A stretch of 64,000 nucleotides of DNA from positions 124,001 through 188,000 of the forward strand of contig JAEIOD010000007.1 in the NCBI GenBank assembly GCA_016342415.1, read 5' to 3'. This document shows, piece after piece, positions 52,955 to 61,472 of the stretch. The notes below the pieces were generated by a model, which did not search any database, was not told where the DNA came from, and saw nothing but the letters and a program-made list of their open reading frames with translations. The translations under genes and the position numbers were made by a program. How positions within the stretch are numbered: the stretch's first letter is position 1; each line of letters opens with the position of its first letter. The DNA is from Clostridiales bacterium (GTDB lineage Bacteria; Bacillota; Clostridia; Peptostreptococcales; Acidaminobacteraceae).

Positions 52955-53891
52955 TATATTAGCAATTGGTGAATTGTTAATTGATTTTACACCAGTTAAA
53001 ACGAAAGAGGGTTTGTGCTTCAAACCCAATCCAGGTGGAGCACCTTGTAACATGCTTGCGATGGCTCAAAGTATGGGAGCAAAAACTGCTTTCATAGGCA
53101 AAGTGGGCCATGACCAATTCGGCATAACTTTGAAAGAGACTTTGATGAAATCGAAGATAAATGTTGAAGGACTTATTCTATCTGATGAGGTCCCAACAAC
53201 TTTGGCTTTTGTACATTTAACAGACGCAGGTGATAGAAGTTTTAGTTTTTATAGAAAAGGTTGCGCGGATGTGATGTTGGAGGAGAGCGATATCAATTAC
53301 AAATTGATTGATGAAGCGCAGTTGATTCATTTTGGATCACTTTCATTTACAGATGAACCGAGTAAATCTTCTGTTGAAAAAGCAATTGCATATGCCAAGA
53401 AAAAGGGCAAGTTAATTAGTTATGATCCTAATTATAGACCGGCTTTATGGCACAGTGAAACTGAAGCCCTGACAGGCATGAAAATCGGACTAAAATATGC
53501 TGATATGATAAAAGTGTCAGATGAAGAAGCTGAACTGTTAACGGGAGAAAAAAATCCGAAAAAAGCTGCAAGAATCTTATTTGATATGGGCATTTCACTT
53601 ATTACCATTACACTAGGCGAAGCTGGAGTGTACTATTTACATGAATCAGGATCAGGCACAATCAAAGGCTTTAAGAGTCAAGTGATTGATACAACTGGTG
53701 CAGGTGACTCATTCTTTGGTGCTGTTATTGCTCAAATAATGCAGTCGGGATATGATACTTTAACACATGAAAAACTTCAAGAAATATTGACAATAGGTAA
53801 TGCTGCTGCATCAATTGTAATTGAGGGACTAGGCGGTATCCCATCTATTCCTAGTAAAGAGAAAGTCCTTGAAAGAATAATTAAGAGTTGA
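52947..53891 (+). CDS. PfkB-family fructokinase
   Basis: The 314-residue ribokinase-fold enzyme has GELLIDFTP at its start, PGGAPCNMLAMAQSMGAKTAFIGKVGHDQFG, and the catalytic DTTGAGDSFFGAVI. The set matches bacterial fructokinases. ATG 52947 follows AAAGGAG; an in-frame start at 52890 inside the isomerase gene is rejected. It phosphorylates the ketose released by the isomerase. Confidence 0.93.
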   Translation: MIDILAIGELLIDFTPVKTKEGLCFKPNPGGAPCNMLAMAQSMGAKTAFIGKVGHDQFGITLKETLMKSKINVEGLILSDEVPTTLAFVHLTDAGDRSFSFYRKGCADVMLEESDINYKLIDEAQLIHFGSLSFTDEPSKSSVEKAIAYAKKKGKLISYDPNYRPALWHSETEALTGMKIGLKYADMIKVSDEEAELLTGEKNPKKAARILFDMGISLITITLGEAGVYYLHESGSGTIKGFKSQVIDTTGAGDSFFGAVIAQIMQSGYDTLTHEKLQEILTIGNAAASIVIEGLGGIPSIPSKEKVLERIIKS

Positions 53892-53917
53892 TTGTCATAA
53901 GTTGTATATGATATAAT
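53888..53917 (+). promoter_or_regulatory. Promoter of the hisS leader
   Basis: TTGATT (53888-53893) and TATAAT (53912-53917) with an 18-bp spacer. The start point would be near 53924, before the leader peptide. Confidence 0.7.
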
Positions 53918-53947
53918 AATGCAAACGAGTAGGATTAGGTGATATTT

Positions 53948-53989
53948 ATGTTAGCATTAAAAATAAAAAAACATCATCATCATAGTTAG
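53948..53989 (+). CDS. Histidine leader peptide
   Basis: A 13-codon frame encodes MLALKIKKHHHHS and ends with TAG. TAGGTGA at 53936-53942 is a ribosome site. Four consecutive histidine codons just before the stop, followed by alternative hairpins and a terminator, are diagnostic of ribosome-mediated attenuation. The downstream gene is histidyl-tRNA synthetase, so the codon choice fits the target. Confidence 0.9.
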   Translation: MLALKIKKHHHHS

Positions 53990-54090
53990 ACGTGTATTTA
54001 TGACAAAGTCGTAGATGCAGGTCCATTTTGCGTGTCTATGATGGTTAATTAGGACTCTAAGCCATGTAGAACACATGGCTTTTTATATTT
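53978..54090 (+). promoter_or_regulatory. Histidine attenuator (1:2, 2:3, 3:4 hairpins)
   Basis: CATCATAG (53978-53985), inside the His codons, pairs with CTATGATG (54036-54043). ATGG and TTAG (54041-54052) can instead pair with CTAAGCCAT (54057-54065). The terminator is AAGCCATGT (54059-54067) with ACATGGCTT (54073-54081), then TTTATATTTTTT. A ribosome stalled at uncharged His codons frees strand 2 to form the antiterminator. No T-box consensus is present. Confidence 0.85.
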
Positions 54091-54107
54091 TTTGAAAGGA
54101 GTACCGT

Positions 54108-55295
54108 ATGAAGTTTAGAACGAAACCTGCAAAGGGAACTCAGGATATTTTACCTGAGGATATGGCCCTTAGAAACTATGTACAAGATACCATTAGAAAT
54201 ACTTATAGAGAGAAAGGCTTCACTCAAATACAAACACCATCAATTGAAAACATTGAATTATTATCTAATAGTGATGGTGGTGAAAACCTTAGAATGTTAT
54301 TTAAAATTCTAAAAAGAGGTGAGAAGTTGGATTTACAAGCGGGAGAAAATGATTTATCAGATTTGGGTTTAAGATTTGACTTAACCTTACCGTTATCTAG
54401 ATTCTATGCCAATAATCGAAATGACTTACCAATGCCGTTCAAGGCAATTCAAATCGGTGATGTATGGCGAGCAGAAAGACCTCAAAAAGGACGATACAGA
54501 CAATTTATGCAGTGTGACGTTGATATCATTGGTGAATCTTCAATTGTTTCTGAAATAGAACTACTGACTACTGTACCTGAAGCGATAAAGAGATTGGGTT
54601 TTGACAATTTTAAGATCGTTATCAATGATAGAAGATTACTCAAAGAGATGGTACTATCATCGCAAATCGATGAAGAGCTTTTTGGGACCGTATGTATTTC
54701 CCTTGATAAAGTGGATAAGATTGGTGTCGAAGGTGTTAGAAATGACTTGGCTGAAAAAGGGTTAACAGAGGTTCAAATCGATGCATTAATTAAAAGAATG
54801 GATACAGACCTGGCATCTCTTGATTCAGATGCGGCAAGAGAAATAAAACAAATTATTGATGTTGTGAGTGCCTATTATCCAGTAGAATTTGATCCAACTT
54901 TAGTAAGGGGTATGGGTTACTATACTGGTTCTATATTTGAGGTGCAATCAAGTGAGTTTAAAGGATCGCTTGGTGGTGGTGGTCGTTACGATACGCTGCT
55001 TAATAAATATCAAAATGATCCAATTCCAGCAGTCGGATTTTCAATTGGATTTGAAAGAATCGTAGATTTATTAAAATCAAAAAATGTGAAAGTTGAAACA
55101 GAGGAAAAAATTGCATTTGTTTATATCGATCCAATTTATCTTTCAAAGGCGGTTGCCTTGAGTCAAGAATTAGTTGGTAAAGGCAAGATTACTTCACTAT
55201 ATCAAGTGAAAAAGAACAAGGTTGGAAAAAAACTGAACAGATTAAAAGAAGAGGGTTTTACTGAAATTATTGTAGTAGATAACTTAGAAATGTAA
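54108..55295 (+). CDS. hisS: Histidyl-tRNA synthetase
   Basis: The 395-residue class II synthetase has KGTQDILPEDM, motif 2 IGDVWRAERPQKGRYRQFMQCDVDIIG, histidine signatures RGMGYYTGSIFEV and SLGGGGRYD, motif 3 AVGFSIGFERI, and a C-terminal anticodon-binding domain. HisZ, the non-catalytic paralogue, lacks that domain, so HisS is preferred. RGMGYYTG replaces the more usual RGLDYYTG. It is somewhat shorter than most HisS. It stands alone, controlled by the leader-peptide attenuator. Confidence 0.9.
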   Translation: MKFRTKPAKGTQDILPEDMALRNYVQDTIRNTYREKGFTQIQTPSIENIELLSNSDGGENLRMLFKILKRGEKLDLQAGENDLSDLGLRFDLTLPLSRFYANNRNDLPMPFKAIQIGDVWRAERPQKGRYRQFMQCDVDIIGESSIVSEIELLTTVPEAIKRLGFDNFKIVINDRRLLKEMVLSSQIDEELFGTVCISLDKVDKIGVEGVRNDLAEKGLTEVQIDALIKRMDTDLASLDSDAAREIKQIIDVVSAYYPVEFDPTLVRGMGYYTGSIFEVQSSEFKGSLGGGGRYDTLLNKYQNDPIPAVGFSIGFERIVDLLKSKNVKVETEEKIAFVYIDPIYLSKAVALSQELVGKGKITSLYQVKKNKVGKKLNRLKEEGFTEIIVVDNLEM

Positions 55296-55423
55296 GTGAG
55301 AATGAATATCATTAAGAAAGTATAAAGTCGGTTGAATAATGTGAACAACGATGGTATAGTATAAACAAGTTATAACATAACTTAGCCCCAAAATATATTG
55401 TACAGATTACTTCCCGAATCAAA

Positions 55424-55456
55424 AAAAAAGGATGGACGCCCCCATCCTTTTTTATT
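55424..55456 (+). terminator. Terminator after hisS
   Basis: AAAAAAGGATGG and CCATCCTTTTTT form a 12-bp stem with a 6-base loop and a T-rich tail. It lies about 130 bases past the hisS stop. Confidence 0.9.
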
Positions 55457-55710
55457 TTTTTGAGGACAGACAGTTTTATTTTAAATTGCATTTTTTTAAT
55501 ATAATTCGTTAAATAAATAACAAAGTCCGGATAGGGTTCATGTTCAAAATGTTACAAAACTGAAACCGATATATGAACGAATTGAGATGTATTCAAGAAA
55601 AGTGGTGTTGTACAAAACAGTAAAATAAATACACCTTGAATTATTAAGCAATCGTAACATGGACAACGTTTTCATTTAGAAAACGTCATTGTTTTTATTT
55701 GAAAAAGGGG
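55457..55710. other. Intergenic stretch before adhE
   Basis: No gene is seen. One feature stands out: ACGTTTTC and GAAAACGT (55666-55686) form a perfect 8-bp inverted repeat with loop ATTTA, followed by CATTGTTTTTATTT. It may be an orphan terminator or a regulatory site for adhE. Confidence 0.6.
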
Positions 55711-55744
55711 TAGACTTTTAAAAAGATTGTGATAATATTAACGA
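55711..55744 (+). promoter_or_regulatory. adhE promoter region with Rex-like operator
   Basis: TTGTGATAATATTAACGA (55727-55744) matches the Rex consensus TTGTTAANNNNTTAACAA at 11 of 14 fixed positions. It overlaps a -10-like TAATAT (55733-55738), with TAGACT 16 bp upstream. Rex represses adhE and hydrogenase genes in many Clostridia when NADH is low. Confidence 0.7.
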
Positions 55745-55779
55745 TGTAAAGACCACAAGGTCATTGAAAGGAGTTTATG

Positions 55780-58362
55780 ATGCAAGTAAAAACAGTAGAG
55801 CAATTAAATAAGAGAATTGAGCTAGTTAGAACGGCACAGAAAGAATTTTCAGGGTTTAATCAAAATCAGGTAGATGAGATTTTCAGAAAAGCAGCAATCG
55901 CTGCCAATAATTCTAGAATTGATTTGGCAAAACTTGCACATGATGAAACCAAAATGGGCATTGTTGAAGATAAAGTTATAAAAAATCACTTTGCTGCTGA
56001 GTATATTTACAATAAATATAAAGATGAAAAAACATGTGGTGTTATTGAAAGAGATACATCATTTGGACTGTTAAAGATTGCAGAACCGATTGGTGTGATA
56101 GCTGCTGTTATTCCAACTACAAATCCAACATCAACGGCAATATTCAAAATATTACTTTGTCTAAAAACTAGAAATGGCATCATCTTGTCACCACATCCAA
56201 GAGCAAAAAAAGCAACTATTGCTGCAGCAAAAATTATTTTAGACGCTGCGGTTAAAGCTGGTGCACCCAAAGATATTATTGGATGGATAGATGAACCCTC
56301 ATTAGAATTGACGCAAACAGTTATGAAAGAAGCGGATTTAATATTAGCGACAGGTGGACCGGGAATGGTTAAAGCGGCTTATTCTTCAGGGAAACCAGCA
56401 ATTGGTGTTGGAGCAGGTAATACACCGGCAATTATTGATGAAACTGCAGATATAAAAATGGCAGTTAACTCCATATTACTTTCAAAGAGTTTTGATAATG
56501 GTGTTATCTGCGCTTCAGAGCAATCGGTACTGGTACATGAGGATATTTATAGTGTTGTTAAAAATGAATTTGCATCACGTGGTGCTTATATTTTAAATAA
56601 AAAAGAAACTGAAAGAATGAAACAAGTTATTTTGGTAGATGGTCATTTGAATTCAAAGATTGTTGGACAAAGTGCTTATGATATAGCGAAGATGGGTGAT
56701 GTATCAGTACCAGAAGCTACTAAAATTCTAATCGGCGAAGTCACATCTGTTGAGTTATCAGAAGCATTTTCACATGAAAAATTATCACCTGTTTTAGCGA
56801 TGTACAAAGTGAAGTCATTTGAAGAAGCGTTAACAAAAGCTGAACGGTTAGTAGAACTCGGAGGTTTCGGTCATACATCAGTACTTTATACAGATCAAAT
56901 GAAGTCAAAGGAACGTATAGAGGCATTTGGTAATATGATGAAAACAGGACGTACTATTATCAATATGCCGGCCTCACAAGGTGCAATTGGTGATATCTAT
57001 AACTTTAAATTAGCGCCATCTTTAACACTTGGTTGTGGCTCTTGGGGTGGCAACTCAATTTCAGAAAATGTTGGTGTTAAACATTTATTAAATATTAAGC
57101 ATGTCGCAGAAAGAAGAGAGAATATGTTATGGTATCGTGTGCCTCAAAAAGTGTATTTCAAGTATGGTTGTTTAGGCGTAGGTTTAAAAGATTTACAGGA
57201 CTTAAATAAAAAGAAAGTATTCATTGTTACGGATAAAGTGTTATACGATTTAGGATTTGTTGATAAAGTGACAGATTGTTTAGAAGATATGGGTATTGAT
57301 TCAAAAGTTTTCTATGATGTTGAACCGGACCCGACTTTGGCAACGGCAAGACGTGGTGCGAATGAGATGTTAAGTTATAAACCTGATACGATCATTGCAC
57401 TTGGTGGTGGGTCTCCTATGGATGCTGCCAAAATCATGTGGGTGTTATATGAACATCCAGAAGTAAAATTCGAAGATCTTGCAATGCGTTTTATGGATAT
57501 CAGAAAAAGAGTCTATCCTTTCCCTAAATTAGGTGATAAGGCAATGATGGTTGCTATTCCGACATCGGCAGGAACAGGATCTGAAGTAACACCATTTGCA
57601 GTTATTACCGATGAGAAGACAGATGTAAAATATCCTTTAGCAGATTATGAGTTAACACCTGACATGGCAATTGTTGATGCTGAATTGATGATGAGTATGC
57701 CGAAATCATTAACGGCTGCATCAGGTATTGATGCTTTAACCCATGCTATAGAAGCTTATGTTTCAGTACTGGCATCAGAATTTACAAATGGCATGGCACT
57801 CGAAGCTATCAAGTTGATATTTGAGTATTTACCTAAAGCTTATGAAAATGGTTTAGAAGATATTGAAGCTAGAGAAAAAATGGCTCATGCTTCAACGATT
57901 GCCGGTATGGCATTTGCAAATGCTTTCTTAGGTGTTTGTCATTCAATGGCCCATAAACTAGGTTCAAATCATCATATTCCACATGGTATTTCCAATGCAC
58001 TTTTAATCAATGAAGTGATTAGATTTAATGCAGTAGATAATCCAAGAAAACAAGCCGCATTTCCTCAATACAAATACCCTAATGCAAAATGGCGTTACGC
58101 GCAGATTGCGGACTATTTAAACTTAGGCGGGAAGACTGAAGATGAAAAAGTTGAGAAATTGATTGAGGCAATTGATGCTTTAAAATCAATCTTAAATATT
58201 CCAAAATCAATTAAGGAAGCTGGCGTGTCTGAGGTGAACTTTATGAAGACTCTAGATGAAATGAGTATGAATGCTTTCGATGATCAATGTACAGGAGCAA
58301 ATCCAAGATATCCGCTAATTAACGAAATAAAGGAAATGTATTTAAATGCATATAAGAAATAA
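55780..58362 (+). CDS. adhE: Bifunctional aldehyde-alcohol dehydrogenase
   Basis: The protein of about 860 residues reduces acetyl-CoA to acetaldehyde and then ethanol with NADH. The N-terminal CoA-acylating domain has PTTNPTSTA and the catalytic cysteine in NGVICASEQSV. The C-terminal iron-dependent domain has GGGSPMDAAKIMW and the metal ligands in GVCHSMAHKLGSNHHIPHGISNA. The second ATG (55780) is better spaced from AAAGGAG than 55777. The next gene starts 12 bases after its stop, so the hydrogenase genes are probably in the same operon. Confidence 0.96.
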   Translation: MQVKTVEQLNKRIELVRTAQKEFSGFNQNQVDEIFRKAAIAANNSRIDLAKLAHDETKMGIVEDKVIKNHFAAEYIYNKYKDEKTCGVIERDTSFGLLKIAEPIGVIAAVIPTTNPTSTAIFKILLCLKTRNGIILSPHPRAKKATIAAAKIILDAAVKAGAPKDIIGWIDEPSLELTQTVMKEADLILATGGPGMVKAAYSSGKPAIGVGAGNTPAIIDETADIKMAVNSILLSKSFDNGVICASEQSVLVHEDIYSVVKNEFASRGAYILNKKETERMKQVILVDGHLNSKIVGQSAYDIAKMGDVSVPEATKILIGEVTSVELSEAFSHEKLSPVLAMYKVKSFEEALTKAERLVELGGFGHTSVLYTDQMKSKERIEAFGNMMKTGRTIINMPASQGAIGDIYNFKLAPSLTLGCGSWGGNSISENVGVKHLLNIKHVAERRENMLWYRVPQKVYFKYGCLGVGLKDLQDLNKKKVFIVTDKVLYDLGFVDKVTDCLEDMGIDSKVFYDVEPDPTLATARRGANEMLSYKPDTIIALGGGSPMDAAKIMWVLYEHPEVKFEDLAMRFMDIRKRVYPFPKLGDKAMMVAIPTSAGTGSEVTPFAVITDEKTDVKYPLADYELTPDMAIVDAELMMSMPKSLTAASGIDALTHAIEAYVSVLASEFTNGMALEAIKLIFEYLPKAYENGLEDIEAREKMAHASTIAGMAFANAFLGVCHSMAHKLGSNHHIPHGISNALLINEVIRFNAVDNPRKQAAFPQYKYPNAKWRYAQIADYLNLGGKTEDEKVEKLIEAIDALKSILNIPKSIKEAGVSEVNFMKTLDEMSMNAFDDQCTGANPRYPLINEIKEMYLNAYKK

Positions 58363-58374
58363 GGAGTGAGTGAT

Positions 58375-58611
58375 ATGGTGATTAAAGTTTGCATTGGTAG
58401 TGCATGTCATCTAAAAGGGTCCTATGACGTGATAAAAGGTATAGAAGCTTACATCAACGAAAATGATTTGAATACAGAAGTTGATTTGAAATCATCTTTC
58501 TGTTTAGGAAAATGCTCTGAGGCTGTATCGGTAGAAGTAAATCAAGATTATATTGTATCGATGTCACCTTCAACTGTAAATGAATTGATGGATCAAATAA
58601 TAAAGGGGTGA
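58375..58611 (+). CDS. Small [2Fe-2S] thioredoxin-fold protein (NuoE-like)
   Basis: The 78-residue protein has CIGSACHLKGS and SFCLGKCSEAV, the four-cysteine pattern of NuoE-type [2Fe-2S] domains, without the N-terminal helices of full NuoE. ATG 58375 lies 8 bases from AAGGAG; a GTG at 58366 overlaps that site. It probably shuttles electrons to or from the hydrogenases encoded next, like the first gene of hfs-type clusters. Confidence 0.87.
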   Translation: MVIKVCIGSACHLKGSYDVIKGIEAYINENDLNTEVDLKSSFCLGKCSEAVSVEVNQDYIVSMSPSTVNELMDQIIKG

Positions 58612-58616
58612 GTGCA

Positions 58617-60299
58617 ATGAAATTTATAGAATTTCATTCAGAAAAATGCGACGAGTGTTTTAAATGCTTAAGATTTTGCCCAACCAAGGCAATAGCTTTT
58701 ACCCGAGTAAAAAGACACATCGTAGATGATTTATGTATCAAGTGTGGCCAATGTTTGGTTCAATGCAAACAAGGTGCACTCACCATCTATAAAGATACAA
58801 ATCGTGTAAAAACAATGATTGCATCTCGTCAAAAAGTTGCAGTATCACTAGCGCCTTCCTTTGCAGGGGTATTTCAAATGAATGCCCCTGGCCAAATGGC
58901 CACAGCACTCAATCAAGTTGGATTTGATATTGTTGAGGAAACAGCAAGGGGGGCAGAGATTGTCTCAGAGGCATATGATAAAGTGATTAAATCGAGTCAT
59001 ATGAAAAATATTATTACCAGTTGTTGTACATCTAGTATGTACTTATTGCAACATAATTATGGCAAATCTACAGATACAGCAATACCTGTGGTTTCACCGA
59101 TGATTGCACATGGTAGAGATATGAAAGCTAGATATGGAAATATCTATACTGTATTTATAGGACCTTGTATTGCTAAGAAAGCAGAAGCTGCTGAGTTTGA
59201 TGATGCAATTGATGCAGTGATGACATTCAAAGAACTTGAAGAATGGTTTGATGAAAAAAATATAGAACTCTCAGGTTTGGAAAGTGGCTCATTTGATACA
59301 CCGGCAACCATGAGAGGTCGTGCTTTTCCAGTTGGTGGTAGTCTGGATGTTGAAGGGGCTTATCAATACTTACATCTAGAAGGTATTGATGACTGTAAAA
59401 GTTTTTTAGATGCCGTGGAATGTGACGAGATTACAGGGTTTTGTGCAGAACTCAATATTTGTTCAGGCGGCTGTTTAAATGGGCCAGAGATTCCATTACA
59501 ATCCCCAAGTACTTTTAGTAGGATGGAAAAGCTTCTAAAGTATGTTAAGAAAACTGAATCAGAAGAACCTGATGTTGCAATACCAGAGATAGAGACCAAA
59601 AGACTCTTTAAGGATATGACATATGTGAATCAGCCAGTAGATGAAAATCAAGTCTATAATATTTTAATGGATATGGAGAAGTATACAGAACAAGATCAGA
59701 TAAACTGTGGTGCTTGTGGGTATTCATCTTGTTACGATAAAGCAGTTGCTGTCGTAAAAGGTTATTCTGATAGTGATATGTGTTTGGATCGGCTAAAACA
59801 TAAAGTAGAGAGCTTACAAAGTATTATCTTTGATAACAGTCCAAATGCAATTTGCATATTGGATGATGAACAACGTATACAGGAAATAAATCCTTCTTTT
59901 ATGAGAATTTTTAATGAGGACAAAATTAAATTGGATGGTTGGCCGATTCATGCTGTCATCGGTCATGATATATTTGAAATCTTAAGATTACCCGATAAAA
60001 CCAGTATCAGTCAGAAGTTGTATTTGGAATCTGTCGATAAAACGTTCTTTATCAATCTCCTGAAAATTGATGATAGCAAAACTTATGTAGGTATTTTTAC
60101 AGATATTACTTATGAAGAACAAAGCATTGAAGAGATGAATCATATGAAAAGTAAAACACTGGATACCGTTCAAGAGGTTATTGAAAATCAAATGAGAGTC
60201 GCTCAAGAAATCGCTAGTCTTTTGGGTGAAACAACTGCAGAAACAAAGATTGGCTTAAATAAACTTAGAGATATTGTTTTAGGTGAGGAGGGGAGATAA
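58617..60299 (+). CDS. Sensory [FeFe]-hydrogenase with PAS domain (HydS/HfsB type)
   Basis: The 560-residue protein starts with a two-[4Fe-4S] ferredoxin domain (CDECFKCLRFCP, CIKCGQCLVQCK). The H-cluster domain (about 65-330) has TSCCTSSM, FIGPCIAKKAE and ELNICSGGCLNG, so the four cluster cysteines are present. A further Fe-S motif, NCGACGYSSC (about 365), and a PAS domain (about 405-510) follow, then a helical tail. This is the architecture of group C sensory hydrogenases. It may sense H2 or redox state rather than make gas. ATG 58617 follows AAAGGGG. Confidence 0.9.
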   Translation: MKFIEFHSEKCDECFKCLRFCPTKAIAFTRVKRHIVDDLCIKCGQCLVQCKQGALTIYKDTNRVKTMIASRQKVAVSLAPSFAGVFQMNAPGQMATALNQVGFDIVEETARGAEIVSEAYDKVIKSSHMKNIITSCCTSSMYLLQHNYGKSTDTAIPVVSPMIAHGRDMKARYGNIYTVFIGPCIAKKAEAAEFDDAIDAVMTFKELEEWFDEKNIELSGLESGSFDTPATMRGRAFPVGGSLDVEGAYQYLHLEGIDDCKSFLDAVECDEITGFCAELNICSGGCLNGPEIPLQSPSTFSRMEKLLKYVKKTESEEPDVAIPEIETKRLFKDMTYVNQPVDENQVYNILMDMEKYTEQDQINCGACGYSSCYDKAVAVVKGYSDSDMCLDRLKHKVESLQSIIFDNSPNAICILDDEQRIQEINPSFMRIFNEDKIKLDGWPIHAVIGHDIFEILRLPDKTSISQKLYLESVDKTFFINLLKIDDSKTYVGIFTDITYEEQSIEEMNHMKSKTLDTVQEVIENQMRVAQEIASLLGETTAETKIGLNKLRDIVLGEEGR

Positions 60300-61468
60300 T
60301 GAAAACTATTCCCCATTATGTAGACCTATCATTTCATTCGCTGAACAAATATGGCGAAGAGCTCTGTGGTGATAAAGTTGAAGTGGTCAAATCTGAGGAT
60401 CGAACCATTGTGGTGTTGGCAGATGGATTAGGCAGTGGTGTAAAAGCCAATATATTAGCAACTTTAACAAGTAAAATTATGATTACCATGTTAGACAAAG
60501 GTGCATCGTTGATAGAAACGATTGATACGATTACCAATACGCTCCCAGTCTGTCAGGTAAGACAGATTGCCTATTCTACCTTTACAGTTTTGGATATAGA
60601 TAAGGAGTTGAATTGTAAAATTATTGAGTTTGACAATCCACCAGCTTTTATTTTAAGAAAACATAAACTTTTACAATTGGAAAAAGAAAGATTGCTATCC
60701 TCTAATAAACAAGTGATGGTCACCGAGTTCAAATTAAGTGTAGGAGATGAAATTATAGTTGTATCAGATGGTGTGATTCATGCTGGTGTTGGGAAGTTTT
60801 TAAATCATGGTTGGGAATGGGGTCATGTTGCTGAGTATCTAGAAAATCAGGAATTAAGTTCTGCTGACAAGCTCAATCGTCGGTTGCTTGAGGCTTGTCA
60901 TAAACTGTATGATGACAAACCCGGTGATGATACAACAGCAGTTGTAGTAAAGGTGAGACTACCACAACAAATACAGCTGTTGACAGGTCCACCAACGGAT
61001 CCTTCATTTGATCAGTCTCTAATAGAAGGATTTATGAAAAAACATGGCAAAAAAATAGTATGTGGTGGTACAGCTGCCAATATCGTTTCAAGAGAATTGA
61101 AAAGAAATATTGAATCAGATTTAACATATATAGATCCTAAAATACCACCTACTGCAAAAATACGAGGAATTGATTTGGTAACAGAAGGGGTCTTAACTTT
61201 AAAAATGGTGCATGATGAGTTAAAAATAATTAACAATTCTTGTATAGAACCAGTACTGGACAAAGATGATGGGGTGAGTAAATTGCTAAAACTTTTAATA
61301 GAAGATTCAACTCATGTTAATTTCTATTTGGGACATGCCATTAATCCGGCTCATCAAAATCCCAATTTTCCAGTAGAGTTAAGTATAAAAGTAAAAATTG
61401 TAGAAGGTATTATTGATGAATTAAGAGAAATGGGTAAAATAGTCAACTTATACGATACGGACCGGTGA
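60299..61468 (+). CDS. PP2C/SpoIIE-family phosphatase
   Basis: The 389-residue protein has the metal-dependent phosphatase motifs VVLADGLGSGVKANILA, GDEIIVVSDGVIHAG and KPGDDTTAVVVKV in its first 220 residues. The C-terminal 170 residues (KIVCGGTAANIVSRELKR) form a separate conserved domain seen with these hydrogenase-linked phosphatases. It begins at the stop of the sensory hydrogenase (TAATG). It is not evidence of sporulation by itself. The likely role is to relay the hydrogenase signal by dephosphorylating a target. Confidence 0.88.
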   Translation: MKTIPHYVDLSFHSLNKYGEELCGDKVEVVKSEDRTIVVLADGLGSGVKANILATLTSKIMITMLDKGASLIETIDTITNTLPVCQVRQIAYSTFTVLDIDKELNCKIIEFDNPPAFILRKHKLLQLEKERLLSSNKQVMVTEFKLSVGDEIIVVSDGVIHAGVGKFLNHGWEWGHVAEYLENQELSSADKLNRRLLEACHKLYDDKPGDDTTAVVVKVRLPQQIQLLTGPPTDPSFDQSLIEGFMKKHGKKIVCGGTAANIVSRELKRNIESDLTYIDPKIPPTAKIRGIDLVTEGVLTLKMVHDELKIINNSCIEPVLDKDDGVSKLLKLLIEDSTHVNFYLGHAINPAHQNPNFPVELSIKVKIVEGIIDELREMGKIVNLYDTDR

Positions 61469-61472
61469 TGTT

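Noticed and set aside
53924..54107. T-box leader for hisS
   Set aside because: I looked for AGNNUGNNACCGCG-like and TGGN antiterminator blocks and saw none; the leader peptide explains the region.
60299..61468. Sporulation gene spoIIE
   Set aside because: Only the phosphatase domain family is shared; there are no membrane helices of SpoIIE and the context is hydrogenase genes.
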